The translations under genes and the position numbers were made by a program. A stretch of 64,000 nucleotides of DNA. Origin: Progne subis subis (lineage: Eukaryota > Chordata > Aves > Passeriformes > Hirundinidae). Shown in pieces: positions 48,201-63,200 of the stretch (position 1 is the stretch's first letter; the number at the start of each line of letters is the position of its first letter). The notes below the pieces were generated by a model. That model made no database searches. It saw nothing but the letters and a program-made list of their open reading frames with translations, and was not told the DNA's origin. The stretch covers positions 27,501 through 91,500 of the forward strand of contig JAKJHU010000038.1 of assembly GCA_022316685.1 (NCBI GenBank), read 5' to 3'.

Positions 48201-51200
48201 ATTATTTCAATTTTTAGCTATCAGGAAACCTACTAGCTTATTGCTGTTCACACTAAATATCTGCCCAAAATGAATATTAGCTTCTGTTCTGTGCAGTATA
48301 TAACTTACTGTAACTAGATGACACCTTTATGTGGTTGTGGTATAATTTGGTACATGTAGTATGAGGTAGAATTAGAGTGGTTTGGAATAATAAAATATCT
48401 GTTAGCAAGTTAACATTAAAGTTTCCTTGATCTTCTCTTTGCTCGCTTTGGACACAAGCTAGCCAAGTTACAGAACTCATTTTCTTGAGCTCTGTATTGA
48501 GTCTTTTTGAAAATAGGATAAGTAATGACTAATATGTAATCAAGTTGGCCAACGTTGTTTATAAGACATCTGATGAAAGGTTAGCTTGTATGTTTTTGAC
48601 TTGCTGGTTGAAATGAAAGCTTGCACGTCATATTAATTGGTACAAAAGTTTAATCAGTATTGCATAATCATTGGTTCTCAGAAACACAACCGGTAGCGCC
48701 CCAATTTTCCTGTGTGTTTAGCTCTTTTTGCAGTTTTTGTGATTCTGAAATCTACTGCTTAAATAAGTAATGGTAATTTTAACAGATGACTTAGGTCAAT
48801 CTTGTGTTGGGCTTAAAAAACAGTCAGGAAATCCAGAGGAAAGGAATTTGAAAACTTAAGTGCAATTTTATCTGTTCAGAAATGTTTTGAAGGGTACAGT
48901 TAATGAATATATACTTATTATTTGGTACTTTGGCCATAGAGAAAAATAAGGTAAGTATATATTTGCAGCAAAATATTTATCAACAATATCCTGTTGTTGG
49001 TATCTGCTCTTTTCGTTTTGCTAATACGACTGTTAGCAGGGGTGTATTGTAAATGAGATCACTCTGTGACCTGAATGAAAAGTAATGCAATAAAAGATGG
49101 TTGCGGGCTGTGAGATGGATGTAGGCATGAGGAGGAAGGAAGAAAATGCCTGGTTGGTGTTTGATACTAAAACCAACAAGTTATGTAAGCAGTTTATTGA
49201 CCTGAAGTGTACTGTATCTCTGTGAAAATAATGTATTCTCCTCTACAAAAATCAAGGTGCTTTGAAGTGAGGGAAAAATAAAAGTTATGCTTGTAAACAT
49301 GAAACATGTTACTGCCTCACCACTGCAGTAGTATAATAAGACTTCAAGAGCTCATACTGAATCATCAGTTGAATAGACACCTCTTAAGTGATGTGTCTGC
49401 CTATGTCTGAAGTGTCCAATGCTGGTAGTTGCAGAATTTGAACTGTATGTGTTTGGAGAACAAAAATTCTATTTTTAAGCTATTTATCTGTCTTCACGCT
49501 GTTGACTTTTGGATAGATGAATATAGTTTCTGAACAAAATCTGTGGCAAATTGCAAAACTTCATTAAAATGACATCAGCAGTAGCTGTAAATTGTGTTAG
49601 TGTTGAGGTCAATGGCCATGTTTCTTAGCTAGGTTGTCAACTTGGAGTTATGGAAATCTTGCGCTTTGCAAGAGGCTCATTTTTAACACATTATATCTTA
49701 AGACAATTTGAGAAGTATATAGATCATGTTCCGTTACTTCAGAAGAATATCAGGGCTGTTACTGTGGAAGTGCAGAGCAGATTTAGAAGGAATTAAGGGA
49801 GTTCATGTAAAGGGTCCATATGTGTTACTAAAATGAAGAGATGGGGCTGTTCTCTTTATGTCCATGACAAGGCATTCATGGATCCTGGGGATGGTATCAG
49901 GAGTGTAAGCATCAGAAATTCATGTTTGTGTGTTGTCACTGAACAGCATCTACAACCTTTCTATGAAAGGAAATACTGGGAATGGATGGGCTGTTGATCA
50001 TGCCAAGGAGATCATTTCTCACTTTCTCATAATCAGATTCTGCTGACTTCTCTTACTTGGGGAGCATTAGTGTTGGCAAGTTCTCTTAAGTATGAATCAC
50101 AGAATAGTGAAAGCCAAGTGAACTTCTAAGTGAAGGGGGGGAAAAGGCATTGTGAATAACCTAATATTTTGTGGAAACTAGCAATGAATAGTGAAACTAA
50201 AACTGCTGGAGCATGTCTGTCTAATACTGACTGAAAAGTACTGGTTCAGCAACTTTATAGGAACAAAAATATGGGAAGAGAGTCATTAAAGTAGCCGTAT
50301 CTTTTTAATTGAAAGTCGTTTCAAGAAGACTTTCCAAAAATGACCCTTCAGAAAGAACAGGCAAAAGGGGCAAAGCTCTTGCAGGCAGCATGGAAATAGC
50401 TTAGAAATAGTGTATTATGGGCTCAGAATAAATGTGAATATAGCCAAGACCTATTGAAACAGGCTCAGCACTCTTAAACAATTAAAACTAATATGCTTAA
50501 ACCACATGATCTAGAAAGACAGCCTTCAAAATATAGAAGTAACATCCGTATGTAGAAATTACAGTCCTGGTCTTTGACACTTTTCTATGTAAAATAATAA
50601 TAAAGAGGGTTTTGTAATGAAAAAAGAAAGGATTAAGATGCCTTTACAGATGTTAAAAATGATCTTGGAAGAAGTGGAATTAGGCTTTGTAGTTATCAAT
50701 TTTGTATTTATTTTTGGTACATATGTGGACCTGAGAAGACTTGAGAAATTGCATACCTTTTAGCTTAATTTTTTAAACTAACCTGTGACAGGAAACTATA
50801 ACACAAGCTTGGCCATAATGGTTAAATAAATCATGGGTTTTAATCCATATTTTGTATTTGGAGATGGGCCATGCCTGTTGGTCAGATAGCATGGAGAGAG
50901 TGCAGTTGTCCTGGTATGGTAAAACTTGAAAGTTTACTGCTAATGTCTCTCACTAAAAGATCTTGAAGACATGTTATGGGGCAGGTTCATCATAAATGAA
51001 TTCTTACTTCAGATAAAACTCTCAACACAGGAGCAATTTTCAAACCCAGAAGCAAGTCACCAAGGAAATGTTAATGGAATTTATTTAACTACCTCACCAG
51101 TTAATCCTAGTTTCCAAATTCTGAACTGCTTAAATAGTGAGGGGGCAAACATACTTGTTAAATCAAGTTAAAATACAGAACCTTCAGGACTCATTGGGTG

Positions 51201-54200
51201 ATGTAATTTGGATGATGAAGTTGCGTGAGGTAGTGCAGCCATGCACATGGTGTGGCAGGGGAAAACTAGTAATTTGTTCTGCTTTGTAGGAAACTGAACT
51301 AGATGGATTTTTAGTAAGACTAGTTTTTTAACTTGTAGTTTTTAAAGTGGTGATGCCAAAGAATTTTTGATTCTTTCTTCTGCTGTGTATTAATCCTATT
51401 TATATGTACAGATAAGTAGGCAGGACTGTAACCTATGTATGTTCCGATTTCCATGGCACTAGATTTGGCTGTATTACCACAGAACTGTTGTGCTTGACCT
51501 AGTACTTGAGTGATAGCAGCTCTTAGCAAGTGCCAGCTGATGTAGCCTGCTCACCTCCTCCCCCCAAAGCAGGAGCTTAGTGTGCTAGTGTTGTACTTTT
51601 GGGGACAGGGATCGTTCCCTCCAACTCGGCACACCCATTTTCCAGTGGCTGGTTGCCAGTGGGCCTGTAAACTGCTTGCTAAGCATTTAAACTCTTCCAG
51701 CCTGACACAAAGTCAGTAGATAAAGTCTCTCTAACCTTGAGACTCATGGAAATGATTTTAAAGTCCAAATGTAATGTTGTTGTGGAGGAAGACATGCAGT
51801 CTGGTTCAAAGTGACATGGTGCTATACACTAACTCTATAGGGTATTACAGCCTTAGGTGTGGGTGTGATTGGGGTGTCCCTTTTAGAGACTAACCTGCTA
51901 CTTGTTAACCATGTAAATATCTGCAGACCTAAAGCAATGCTTACATTTTAGTTTGATTTGTTGCAATAGTGTGAGAGTGGCAGGCTTGCATGACTATTAC
52001 AACACTCAAACCATGGTGTATTACTCTGGTGGAATTTGGCTTCGGGTAAGAACAGTTGAGGAGATACATTAAGTTTTTCATGACAGTGATTTAATAGTAA
52101 CTGATAGTGGTGAGAAGAGGTAAAAGTAGGGATGTGTTCTGGCAGAGCCAATTCTTGCTTTCTGAGAATCCATGCGCATGGTTTGATGATAGGGTTACTG
52201 CAACAAGTGAAACTGTATCACCTGAATGAAGTATTACCTTTTCTTCTAGTTTCAGAATTGTTTTGTTTATCCATCTGAATCTTCTAATAACTCTGGGCAC
52301 ATAGCCAGGGTATTACCACTAGGTAATGAATAGTTTTGGTCCCATGGAAAGCTAAATATTTGGAAGCATTTTTAAGCCATGGAGTAAAAAGTGGTCAATT
52401 CCATACATTGTGGTTTGAGTCTAATTGTTCATATGTCCAGTGTTCCATCTTAGCAGATACTTTATAATTCCGTTCTCTAATTTCCTTCTAGAAAAATTTT
52501 GCCCTAAGTATTTAACAGTTATGATAAGTGAAATATAGTATTCTATGTGGTATTTACTTCTGTGTGACATTTACTTCTATGACATGCTCAGCTGATGATG
52601 TTTAGTTTTAGATCTTCCTGGTTTCATTCAATTCTGTAATTTGCTGATTGGTATAACAGTATTAATGTACTTTTACTAATATCCTGTTTATAATGCTAGA
52701 TATTAAATTCAGTCTGTACGTTTTCTTGTCAGAAATTCGTCAGAGGACTGCAGCTCAAAGAAACGCTTCTACCCCCGCACCTGCGACTCCTAAGCAAGGC
52801 TCTCCCAAGTCCCCACTTCCAGCATCTCCTAATCTGCAGAGAGAGGCACCAGCTCTGAGCGGGCTCCCAGAAAGGACTGCTGTGCCATCCTTGCAGTCCA
52901 ATGTTTTACCAAGACGCCCTGGATCCCCTGCTACTTCAGTGCCTGGAATGGGTAAACACAGCACTTAATGTTATTTACAGTTTATATTGTTTTCTCTGGT
53001 TACCAATAAAATAGGCCATTTTCATACAGTATGGAAATGGCATTTCATTTGGAAATAGCAGAGCAGTTATCTGATTAAGCAGGAGTTCCATATTCAATTA
53101 GCCATAACTCTTTACAGCTGGCACCTTTTGATGCTGAAACCTATTGCCTGAGCTCATTTAACTGTTATGGCTTCTTTGTTTAAATGGCAATAAAACTTTG
53201 CAGTATTCTGTAGTCACCAATATACCATACCTTTTTATGTTCTTAGTTTAGAAGATCTCTATGCTTGTATAAATCAGGTACAGAGGAGAACACTTTCAGA
53301 ATACATTCATGCTTCTCACTAAACCCTGCACATATTTTTAACATGAATCTTGACATTTATTTAAATTTTTACTCTAGAAAGTATAGTCATGCAGCCTATA
53401 CTCATAGATTAAAGTGTGTAATACCAAACACGACAGAAAAGCTGTCTGTGTTGTAGCTGAATACTAAAATGGCATTGTTTTGGTACAAGAGTCCAAAGCT
53501 TACCAACAAGTTGAAATCTGGTGGGAATGAGTAGTCCTTGAAATTTGGTTTCAAATCCTGAAAGTGTTTTTCCCTTGATTTCTTACTCAGTGTTCAGCTG
53601 GAATGGGCTTCTAATAAATAGAATATAGAATATGAACTAAAATGCATTGGAAAGATTGCAAAATTCGAGTTTTGCGTGGGAAGCACTGTTCTCATTTTCC
53701 TTATGGATGGTAAAGCTGTGTGTGGGTTTGTGCCAGGCCTTTCATTCTTTGTGAGATGTCTGACAAGTTGGATCACACAGCAAGAAAGGAGGTGGAATGC
53801 TGTCTTGAAAATAGAAGTGGCCCAACTTGCCAAGAATCTCTTGGGCATCAGTGTAATGAGTAGTTCTTTGCTCTATATACAGGGCTCAAGAGTGTTTTTC
53901 TCTGCTCTGTGTTCCTGATTTTTACTAGAAGCTTCTTAAATCTTACCAACTGTATGTCCTTCCTTCCTGAACTTCCATGATACAATCAAAAGGTAGAGCT
54001 GTAGATAATATTTTGACACCTCTCTAAGGTCTTGGGAAGCTGAATGTTAAAATGCCTTTTCCTGTTGTTTAGTGTGGTGGAATAAACTTGCCATGGAAAG
54101 TTGTGATCCCCCTTCTCTGTAGAGTCCATTAAACCTTATTTGTTGTTAGTAATTCTTCACCTCTGTTATCAAACTGCTAAATTTGTTTTTATCCCTGAAG

Positions 54201-57200
54201 TGAACTGTAAAGGCAAGTTATTAGTAAGTCTTGATTATCTTGAAGTATCAGAAATTAGCCCCTTGCACTAGGAAATTGGTCATTTGATTGCAAACCACAT
54301 TTACTGATAATCTGATTACCAAAAATTCCATGAGTTTAAAATTGCATGCTCCTTTTTAAGGAAGCTGGCTGTAGAATAAAACATCAGCTTTATATTAGCT
54401 TTATTCTTAGGGGAAGATTCAGGCTCATTGAATAAGCTGGATGAAATTCAGCCTTTACTGCATAACTGTTTTAAAAGAAGAGCAAAAATAAAGTAACTGC
54501 CTTGTTTGAAAGGACAGTTGTCAAACTTGTGGCTTAAATTTTTTATCGTAATTTTTGTGATAATGCCTTACAGGTACTTTTCCCCCCACTAAATAACTGA
54601 TATTTTCAGCAAACACATTACTTTGCCATAGATAACAATGGGAGCCACTGCAATTGTCAGTTAATATGGAAGCCGTCTTTTTCTTGAATTTCCCCAAACC
54701 TTCCAGGCATATAAAATGTCAGTCATGTAGCTGTAGTGAAAAGTACGTAAATTCAGTATCTGTAAGAATAATGTTATCTAAGTTTATGCATGGCCTGCAA
54801 CAAATATGAATAGCCTTAATTATCTCTATTATACAGAAGATTAATAATTCATTTTCATTATACTATATTTTGTAGGGGAGAATCAATTTAACGTGTATTA
54901 CCACAGAGCTCCCATATGTTTGAAAATTAATAATCAGCAGGTAGTTGAGAGTTTGCCAAGCTTTGCAAAAATGACCAGTCTTTCTACAATGATTGCTTTT
55001 GATGTTTATATTAATTACTGGTGTCCATAACAGCATGAGAACCAGGATGGTTGGTTTGAGTTATTAGAAGGCAGGTAATTGAAGTTGTTGTTGGAGTGTG
55101 TTGTGATGTTTCACTCTAGGTAACTTTATTCAATTTTTACCTTGTTTATTGATTTTTAGAAACTTCATGTATTGATGATTTACAAGTCATATGAATTACA
55201 TATACTTAGTTCGTAGAGGGCTTCAGCTTGCCATATGCTCTTCTCAGTATGAAACCTGCTAATACTCGCTGATTTTTTTTTTTGTCTAACCACCTTAGCT
55301 ATCTTGAACTTGCATAGGACTTTTTAATTTTTAAAATTAATTTTGTCAGTGATTTAAACTGAGTTATTTGCAAGGTATCACAATTTTGTGTCTGAGTGGC
55401 TTGAAGCTGACGATTTTGTCCCAATTGGAGAGTTCTGAAAGACTGGTTCCTTGTCCCTCTCAAACACTTTAGTTTTGTGGGCTTTGAATGGAACTCCTAA
55501 AGCACTTATGTGAGTAAATTTTAAGTGTTCCCTGCTCTTTCCCCAAATGCTGCACTATCTTACACTCAGGACTGTTCGTTGAAAGTACTGTAACATGATA
55601 CTTCTGGTGCTTTTTTGGTGGCATCTTCATAAAATCATAGAGTGGTTTGGATTTTAAGGGATCTTAAAGATTATCTGTTTGAAACCCCCATGCCATGGAC
55701 AGGACACCTTCCAGTAGACCAGGTTGCCCTGATCTCTAGTTCTTCTACTGTTGTCATTGATTTTGGGCAATTTATTGTTGTAAACCACAAGTGTAAATTT
55801 GCAGAGTTGAGTGGATATGAAGAGAACTTAGTTAAGTTGTTCTTTCTTAAAAGGCCTCAGTTTGTTAATAATTGAATACTATTGATATATTAAGTTCTTT
55901 AGAAATTGTAAATTTAATTACATGTCTGAGGTGTAAAAATGGAGTGATTTAATAGAATTGTAAGCTAAAGGAGCAGAAGAGGGATTTTGAACTATTGTGG
56001 GTTGAAGAAACTTAACAGCTTTCCTAGTGGACTAAGAAATATGCTCATGTATATTAAGTAGATGCAATTAATTTGTTACGCTAGCACACACAATAAAATA
56101 TAATATATATTTATACAGTGGAAAATAATTTTGATATAATTCATGTTCTAGGTCTTCATCCTCCAGGCCCTCCTTTGGCAAGACCTGTACTTCCTCGAGA
56201 AAGAGGAGTTGTGGATAGAGTTATTGAATATTTGGTTGGTGATGGTCCTCAGAACAGGTAAAATGTTCTAAACACCTAAGAGAAAGGAACCTTTCTGTTT
56301 AAGCCATGTCAAGGTTAAAAGAATTGTAAATGAACCTGTCCAAAACTTTCGTAATTGAGAAATGGCTCTTTCTCAGTGCTTCACTTGAAATATCTTTGCA
56401 GGGAAAACTGGTAATATTAACTGGTATAAAGCTAGCCTCTGTTCTGAGTAGTATTATCTGTGTGATACAAAGAAAGATCTGTGTTCAAGTGGATGAATGA
56501 CTTGGATTTTGAACTAAGAAAAAAGAAATAATTTGCCTCTGCACTTTAGCTTTATATCCATTATAAATGCTTCAGATTGCTTTCAGAACTGTCCAAACGC
56601 ATCATAACTTAACACGTTTCCTGTGGTTACTTTTCATATTAACTGTATTCTAATGAAATAAAGGCTTAATGTGGATGTTATTTTTTGACAGTGATGATAT
56701 TAAAAGTATGTTGAACCATAGTTTCAAGTGTAGCTGAGAGTATTTCACTGTGGTTAAACCAATTTCAAAAAGTATTGTTTAATCTACAGATTTCATTTGC
56801 TTTAAAGGGTAATAATTTCATTGTGGAAATCATGTTTTAGAAAAAAAAGATCTAAGGTATTAGTCAATATGTAAGGTAAAATACATCTCCCTTCAGTGTG
56901 TTAGTACTTAAAGGTATGTAACTATGTATTATTCATGTTTTCTAGGTATGCCCTTATATGTCAGCAATGTTTTTCTCACAATGGTATGGCTTTGAAGGAG
57001 GAGTTTGAATACATAGGTAAGAGCTTATCTCTTTTAGACTTTCATTACTTGGCTTATGTTTCCTAATAGCCATGCATCATACTTCATTTGGGTTGCATCT
57101 GAATACTTAGCTGGCATTGTGAAGTACCACTTCATGTGGGAACATTTTTTTGGTAACTTATTACTCTGGATCTGAAGATTTACGTCAAGACTTAGAGAAG

Positions 57201-60200
57201 TACTTTATTGTGACCTTCAGGTCGTGGGTTTTATGTGTAGAAAACTATTAGTAGAAATAAGGTTCCTCCAATACATCCCTGAGCATTGCTACTGGCTATG
57301 AATGGTTCTCAGAAGGGTTTTATGTTGAGAAACTATCTGACATTAAAGTGTGCCTCTTTTACCAGAACTTAAACTAAATTTTCCTTTGGCAAGAAGATCT
57401 TGGGGGATGCATCGGAAAAAGAGTGGGAACAAGCCCTAGGGGCCTATATGTGAATTAATGGCTGACAATAACTTAAGACAGACACAGTTCTTTATTGAAC
57501 ACAGATGTTGTATTTTGCCTCTTTCTACTGCAAGTGTAAGCCTGATGCTTCAGAAACTAGGGATTCCTAGATAGATCTTCTGTTTAATTTTGTTTTGTTT
57601 ATTTTTATGAGTAAATATACTGCATTGTAAGAATAAGTGAAAGGTTCCCTGTGAAACCAAAGATATGTAGTCTGTGTTATTTTAGTTCTTATGAGTTCAC
57701 AACTCAGCTGTACCAGAAATTGCCACTTCCGTCCTTGTCTTGGTGAGACTGGGGAGGACGAAAAGAGTTATTTAAGTATTAAATGGTATCTGCTACTGCT
57801 GCAAAACAAAAATGCATTTTCTTAATTAAGCATCACTGGAGCAGAATGCTCCTCGAAAAGCAGAGTGAGGCATGCCTTGTGGAATTCAGAACATCTCCTT
57901 ACTCATAGTGTGAGGAAAGTGGCATCTTAAGGGGAGGGGAAAAAAAAATCATCTGCCAACTTCATTCTTTTGTAGGAAAGAATAGAACAACACCATGTGG
58001 CAACATCTGGTGCTACTGAATTGCATTATTTTGTTCATTTTGGTCCAATCTTTAACAGTGTTGGGCAATACTCAGTTCAGCAGAGCTGAAAGCAAGCAGG
58101 TTTGTGAAAACCAAATGTCTGCTGAATTTAAAAAAGGACCTGTATAAAACAACTTATGTAAATTTGGTGGAGGTACTCTCTGGTACTGATAGTCACTCTG
58201 TTTTTAGTATTTTGAACCAGAATACAGTGTAGGAATAAAGGTGAAATGTGAAGTTAATTAGTGAGGCTGCTTACTGGGTGTACTTTGTGGTGCAGCATTT
58301 AGGTGTGCCTACTGCTACTTCCTGAATCCTGCAAGAAAAACTAGACCACAAGCTCCACGACTTCCAGACTTCAGTTTTGAAAAACAGCGATCCACAGAAT
58401 TGCGATCTGAAACTGAGCCTCTAGAACCTAGACTGAGAAAGCCCCAGGAGACTCAAGAGACGAAAGGTAAGTACCAATCTCATGAAGTCTGCTCTATTTT
58501 AAATCTGTAATGAAATTCACTCTCATCTAGCTCTCTGTTGAGCTAAGTCATAGGGATGATAACAGCTGAAATACTTGCACACTACTCAAACAGGGTACCT
58601 GATGAGGTGATCAGCGACTGAAGTCTGTCAGTGTTGAAGGCATTTGGTCAATGCCCTTAACATGCTTTCGCTTTTGTTTAACCCCCAATTGGGTAGGTAG
58701 TTGGTCTAGATGATTGTTGTTGGTCCATTCCAATTGAAATAGTACAGTTTATTCTGACTTCATAGGAAGTGCAGTTTATATCTTTTTTTCAGTTCTTGTC
58801 TCTGCTCCTAGCTTAGGTTGCTGACAGTAGTGTCTTCTTTCCTGTACCCTAAAATTTCTTGATATTTGTCATTATCCTGTGCAAATGATGGCATAACAAT
58901 TTTTTTCACTCTAATGTTACTGACAAACTGGTAGAAAAAAGCACTGTAAATTACAGAAATAGTTAAGGAGGGAGTATGTCCCAAAGTAGTTAACTTTCAC
59001 TGTGTTTGGCAGGTCATTTGGTTGAGGTGTGTTGGAATGTCTGCTTTTGTTCCTTTTGCTCTTTTCCTCAGGGCAGGAAAATCTAGTAAAACTGCCTTGT
59101 TTAATTTCAGGTAGTTCAAAGACAAATTGTCAATTTTAATTTAACATAGTTCCTTTTGAGACACTTTTTATAGTCTACAGGTACAGTAGGCATCTGGTGT
59201 ACAGCCAACAGGAAGATGTGGTGTTTTAAAAGACTCCAGAAATCCTAATTTCAAACCAGAGGATCTCCAGTTAGATGTGGTGTTGAGTGCTTGATGGGAC
59301 TTGATGTTAGTTTAAGCAGGGATCCTGGGAAAAACTATCTGATAGTGTGCAGCCCTGAGGTTCAGGCTATAAACGCCAACTGTGGGAAACTGTCAGTGTG
59401 TAATAGAGTGCTTCTGCTTGATTATTTTTAACAGGGAGTACAAAATAACACTGGGCTTTACTTTCTGGCATGAGAAGGCTGCACAAAACCAGTAGGGAAG
59501 TCATATTTAATGATGGCAGTCTCTGGGCATGGCCTCATGAGGATGCATTGTAGTGAAAACTTGGTTTCTTTTCCTGTGCCATAGTGCACTCTTAGCTCTG
59601 TAAAAGTGCTGTTATTGGCATGAAAGTAAGACTGGAATCGAGTGGATGAAACTGAGACAATGAAAATCTCATTTGCCCTTAAATCACAGTGTCAACTTTT
59701 TAGCCAGGAGAGGGTAGATTAGTAGCTTCTTGGACTTTTGAACTTAGAAGATTCTTACAGAAGAAGACATACTTTGTTACTAGGATCTTTAAAAGTGTGC
59801 TTGTTTTCTTCTGTCTGACTCAAATAGAGAGGTCCTTAAAGAGGTCCTTGCAGATATGTGCCTCACGGGCTTCTGAATATTATCCATTACTGCAGGTTTT
59901 TAGAGAGAGGTAAGGAGAGGTGCTTGCCAATTATTCTGGTATTATCATTGAAAGAAATTATTATGAAACTATGCCTATAATGGGTCTGAGCTGCTGAGTC
60001 AGTCTACAGATGTTGTAAAAAATGTAAAATCTGAAGAATTACTGTGAGATTGTCATTAAGGATTTCAGATGTAGGAATGAAAACTGTGATTACTTGCATT
60101 TTATTGAAGCAGAATTTTATCAAACATTTAATCAGAAAAATAGGATGGATTTATTGCAGTGAATGTGATTTTATGAATTTACCTTTAATAATAAAAATTG

Positions 60201-63200
60201 CTTGGTTTTTTCTGATGTGGTCATGTATTAATATGCTGCTGCTGGAAGAGAGGCAACTGGGAGCCTCACTGCCCAGTTGTCTTTTTCCTGAAAGGAAGTA
60301 TATGGTGAAATTTTGCAGAAGAGGAGTAAGAAATAAGTGCCATGCAGATTTTTGGTTTTCTAGGTTAAATAGCTGATCTCTTCTGAATATTTATTCTCCA
60401 AGATGATACAAACCATTCTGTTTTGAAAATTACTAAGCAGCCGGAAATGAGAAATGTCTTGTTGATGTAGAGGCCGGTGCTTGCCTGTGACTCACCACAA
60501 AGGAATCTCTTCTGAATGAGAAAATATTTTCAGTAGATCACTTTTTCCACTGCAGCTGCAGCATGAAACATAACTGCTTACATGCAGTTGGGTTTTATTA
60601 ATAAATGAAGACATTCCTTGATTGTAAGTTTAAGGTATGAAGCTATCATTAAGGTAGAGCTCTGGGGAAGGCTTTTATTCACCACAGTAAAATAGCTGCT
60701 GTCAGAGCGAGAATGGAGGATATCTTCACTTAGATGTAGGCAAACATTAACATCAGGAAACTGACTTCACAATGCTGACAACACAGGGGAGTACAGCTCT
60801 TACCTGTAGTTCCTTTATACTGTAGCTGTATAGCTCAAAGAAATAGCAAACTAATGTGATAAACAGGGAATGCTCTACTGTTATGACTTGGTTCAAAGCC
60901 TTTACAATAGCTTTCTCTGATACCAAAGCCATTAACAGATTACTGTGAGACACATGTTCTTTAAAGATACTTCAGATGAATGGCAGTGTGTGAAAATCTA
61001 TCTTAAAGGGGACTGTAGTAGTGAAGAAAACTTGTCCCAAAGCACAGTCAGCTATATTTTAGAGCAATTACACAGTTTTTGTGAATTCCCACTTGAGAGA
61101 CATTTTCTACTTTAATAGTGATGCAGTATTGTGATTTCACTGGTTACTCAGTGAAATACTCTGCAGCAAGAGGAAGGGTGGCTGACTTCATAGAGTGTGA
61201 GGTGCATATGCTAAGTACTAAGCAGGAGTATTGGGGGGGGGGGGGAAATGCTGTAGCCAGGAGCAAGCTTTTTAAGGTTGCATTGTTGCAGCTCTAAATA
61301 TGCAGCAAGCATAGGGCTGTGTTTGCTGTTAAGATCATGTGGGTGAAGCTACATTTTTTGGTTAAGTGATGGATTTAAGTATTCCTCATTGAGAAGACCT
61401 AAATTTTCTTTTGTCATCTTTATATATAGTTAGAGCTTTCACTTGTTGGCTGCTGCTTTTACAATGACTTTATTCATGCAGTATTTAAATCAGGTTGACT
61501 TCAGGCAAGCTTTCCATTAATTGCTGTGTTTAAAATGGAATCACTATGTATTTTTAATGAAGACTGATCATGTTTATGGTCAGAGTTAGCATCACGTAGT
61601 CTGAATGGCCTGGCTACTCCTTTAAAGGACCTACTCTTTAGTTTCTTGTAACTTTCTCAGACTGGATTATGAACCCGAAATTTTCTGTGTAAATTCTATT
61701 ACTGTATATTCTGAGGAGTTTCAATAAGTTTAACCAAGAACATAATGAAGGGAGAAGTCATAAAATACCTGAAAATTTTTGTTTAAATAAGCAGCGCTTC
61801 CATACCTTTTAGTAGAATATAAAAATGAAATCACCATCCTGTTCCTTTGAATATAGTTAAAATATGCATTTCATCAGGTTTTTTCCTTTCCATTAGAAGC
61901 TTCTGCTGGTGGCTGTGATTGTTCCTGGGTCTTACATCAAAAAGTGTTGTAAATGCTTGGCATCCTTCTGATCAGACTGAGCAAACAGCCTCTTTACCTC
62001 TGTCAAACTAGGAACGAGTCACTGCTGCAGAGTGCTAAGCATGACTCAGTTGAGAACTGCAACTCTGTAAATGGGTAATGCTTGGGCTCTGCTGCAAATG
62101 AGTTGAGAGGGCAGAGAGCTGCCTCTTCCTTGCATTCCCTACTTTCTTTGACTCTAGCCTGGAGAGCAGCAACAAAGGAATATAACTCAAGTGTGGAGGT
62201 ATTGGAACAGGAAAATGCACAAACTTATTCATAGAATTCGAGGCTGAAGAAAAAAATGCAGAGATGAGACAGAAAGAAAACATGACAGTTGGGAGATAAA
62301 GATGGAGCACAGACAGAGATGGGATCAAGATGGAAATTGAAGAGCAGGAGGAGAGAGTGAGATGGCCTGGAAAGTACTGGGAACATTAATTTGCTTGGGC
62401 AGAAATAGGAGGGTTGAAAAATTTTGGAACAAGAAGCCGGGGCAGGTTGAGCAGCCTGTGGTTGAGAGAGCGAGGAGTGAGTCAGCTGCAGACTTGCTAA
62501 AATAAAAGATCAAATCTGAGAAAAAGATGGAGAAGCTGGGCTGCTCTGAGTCTGAAATGAAGCCTGGAACTAGTTAGGTAGAGCTTTATGTGGAAAGTAA
62601 CTTTGCATCAGTTTTGCACACTGTTCGCCTTCATGGTACCGTATGCATTAGTACTGTATAGTATTGAGTAATAGTAGTCAATAAATCAACTGCCATCTGC
62701 AATACCATTCTACAGTACCTTTGTGTCATTTAGAGCAATACTACATTCAGTGTTTCAGTGCTTATGCTTACTTCAAAATATGACTCTTACTTCTCATAGG
62801 ATACTGAAGTCCTGTTGTGAAGCTAGAATTTACTTCTTTAGAGGCAGTACTTAAATGTTTTTGATCTTAAAAATATTGCATGTTATCAAAGAAACTCCCA
62901 TCCTGGATGAAGAGTAAGTATACTCACTCCTGTGCAACCTTCCTACACCTACCCCTAGAAAGATAGAATATGTAAGAATTTTCATTGGCTTGTTTGATAT
63001 ATTTATCTGGGTCTTTTTTTTTCCCTGATTATCAGACTCCTTACCTTTAAAGTAGTTTCCATCGAGTAGAATTTTTCAGTTTGTTTACAGATTGAACCGT
63101 TATTAAAGACATTAAACAGCTGGTGAAACTGACGTTTACTGCACACAAAGAAACTGAATTACCATCATGTGTTTCTAACATCTCACATTAGTAAACAAGA

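Noticed and set aside
62690..62702. Minus-strand CTCF-like word containing AGATGGCAG
   Set aside because: The core matches but the upstream half does not. Too weak to call.
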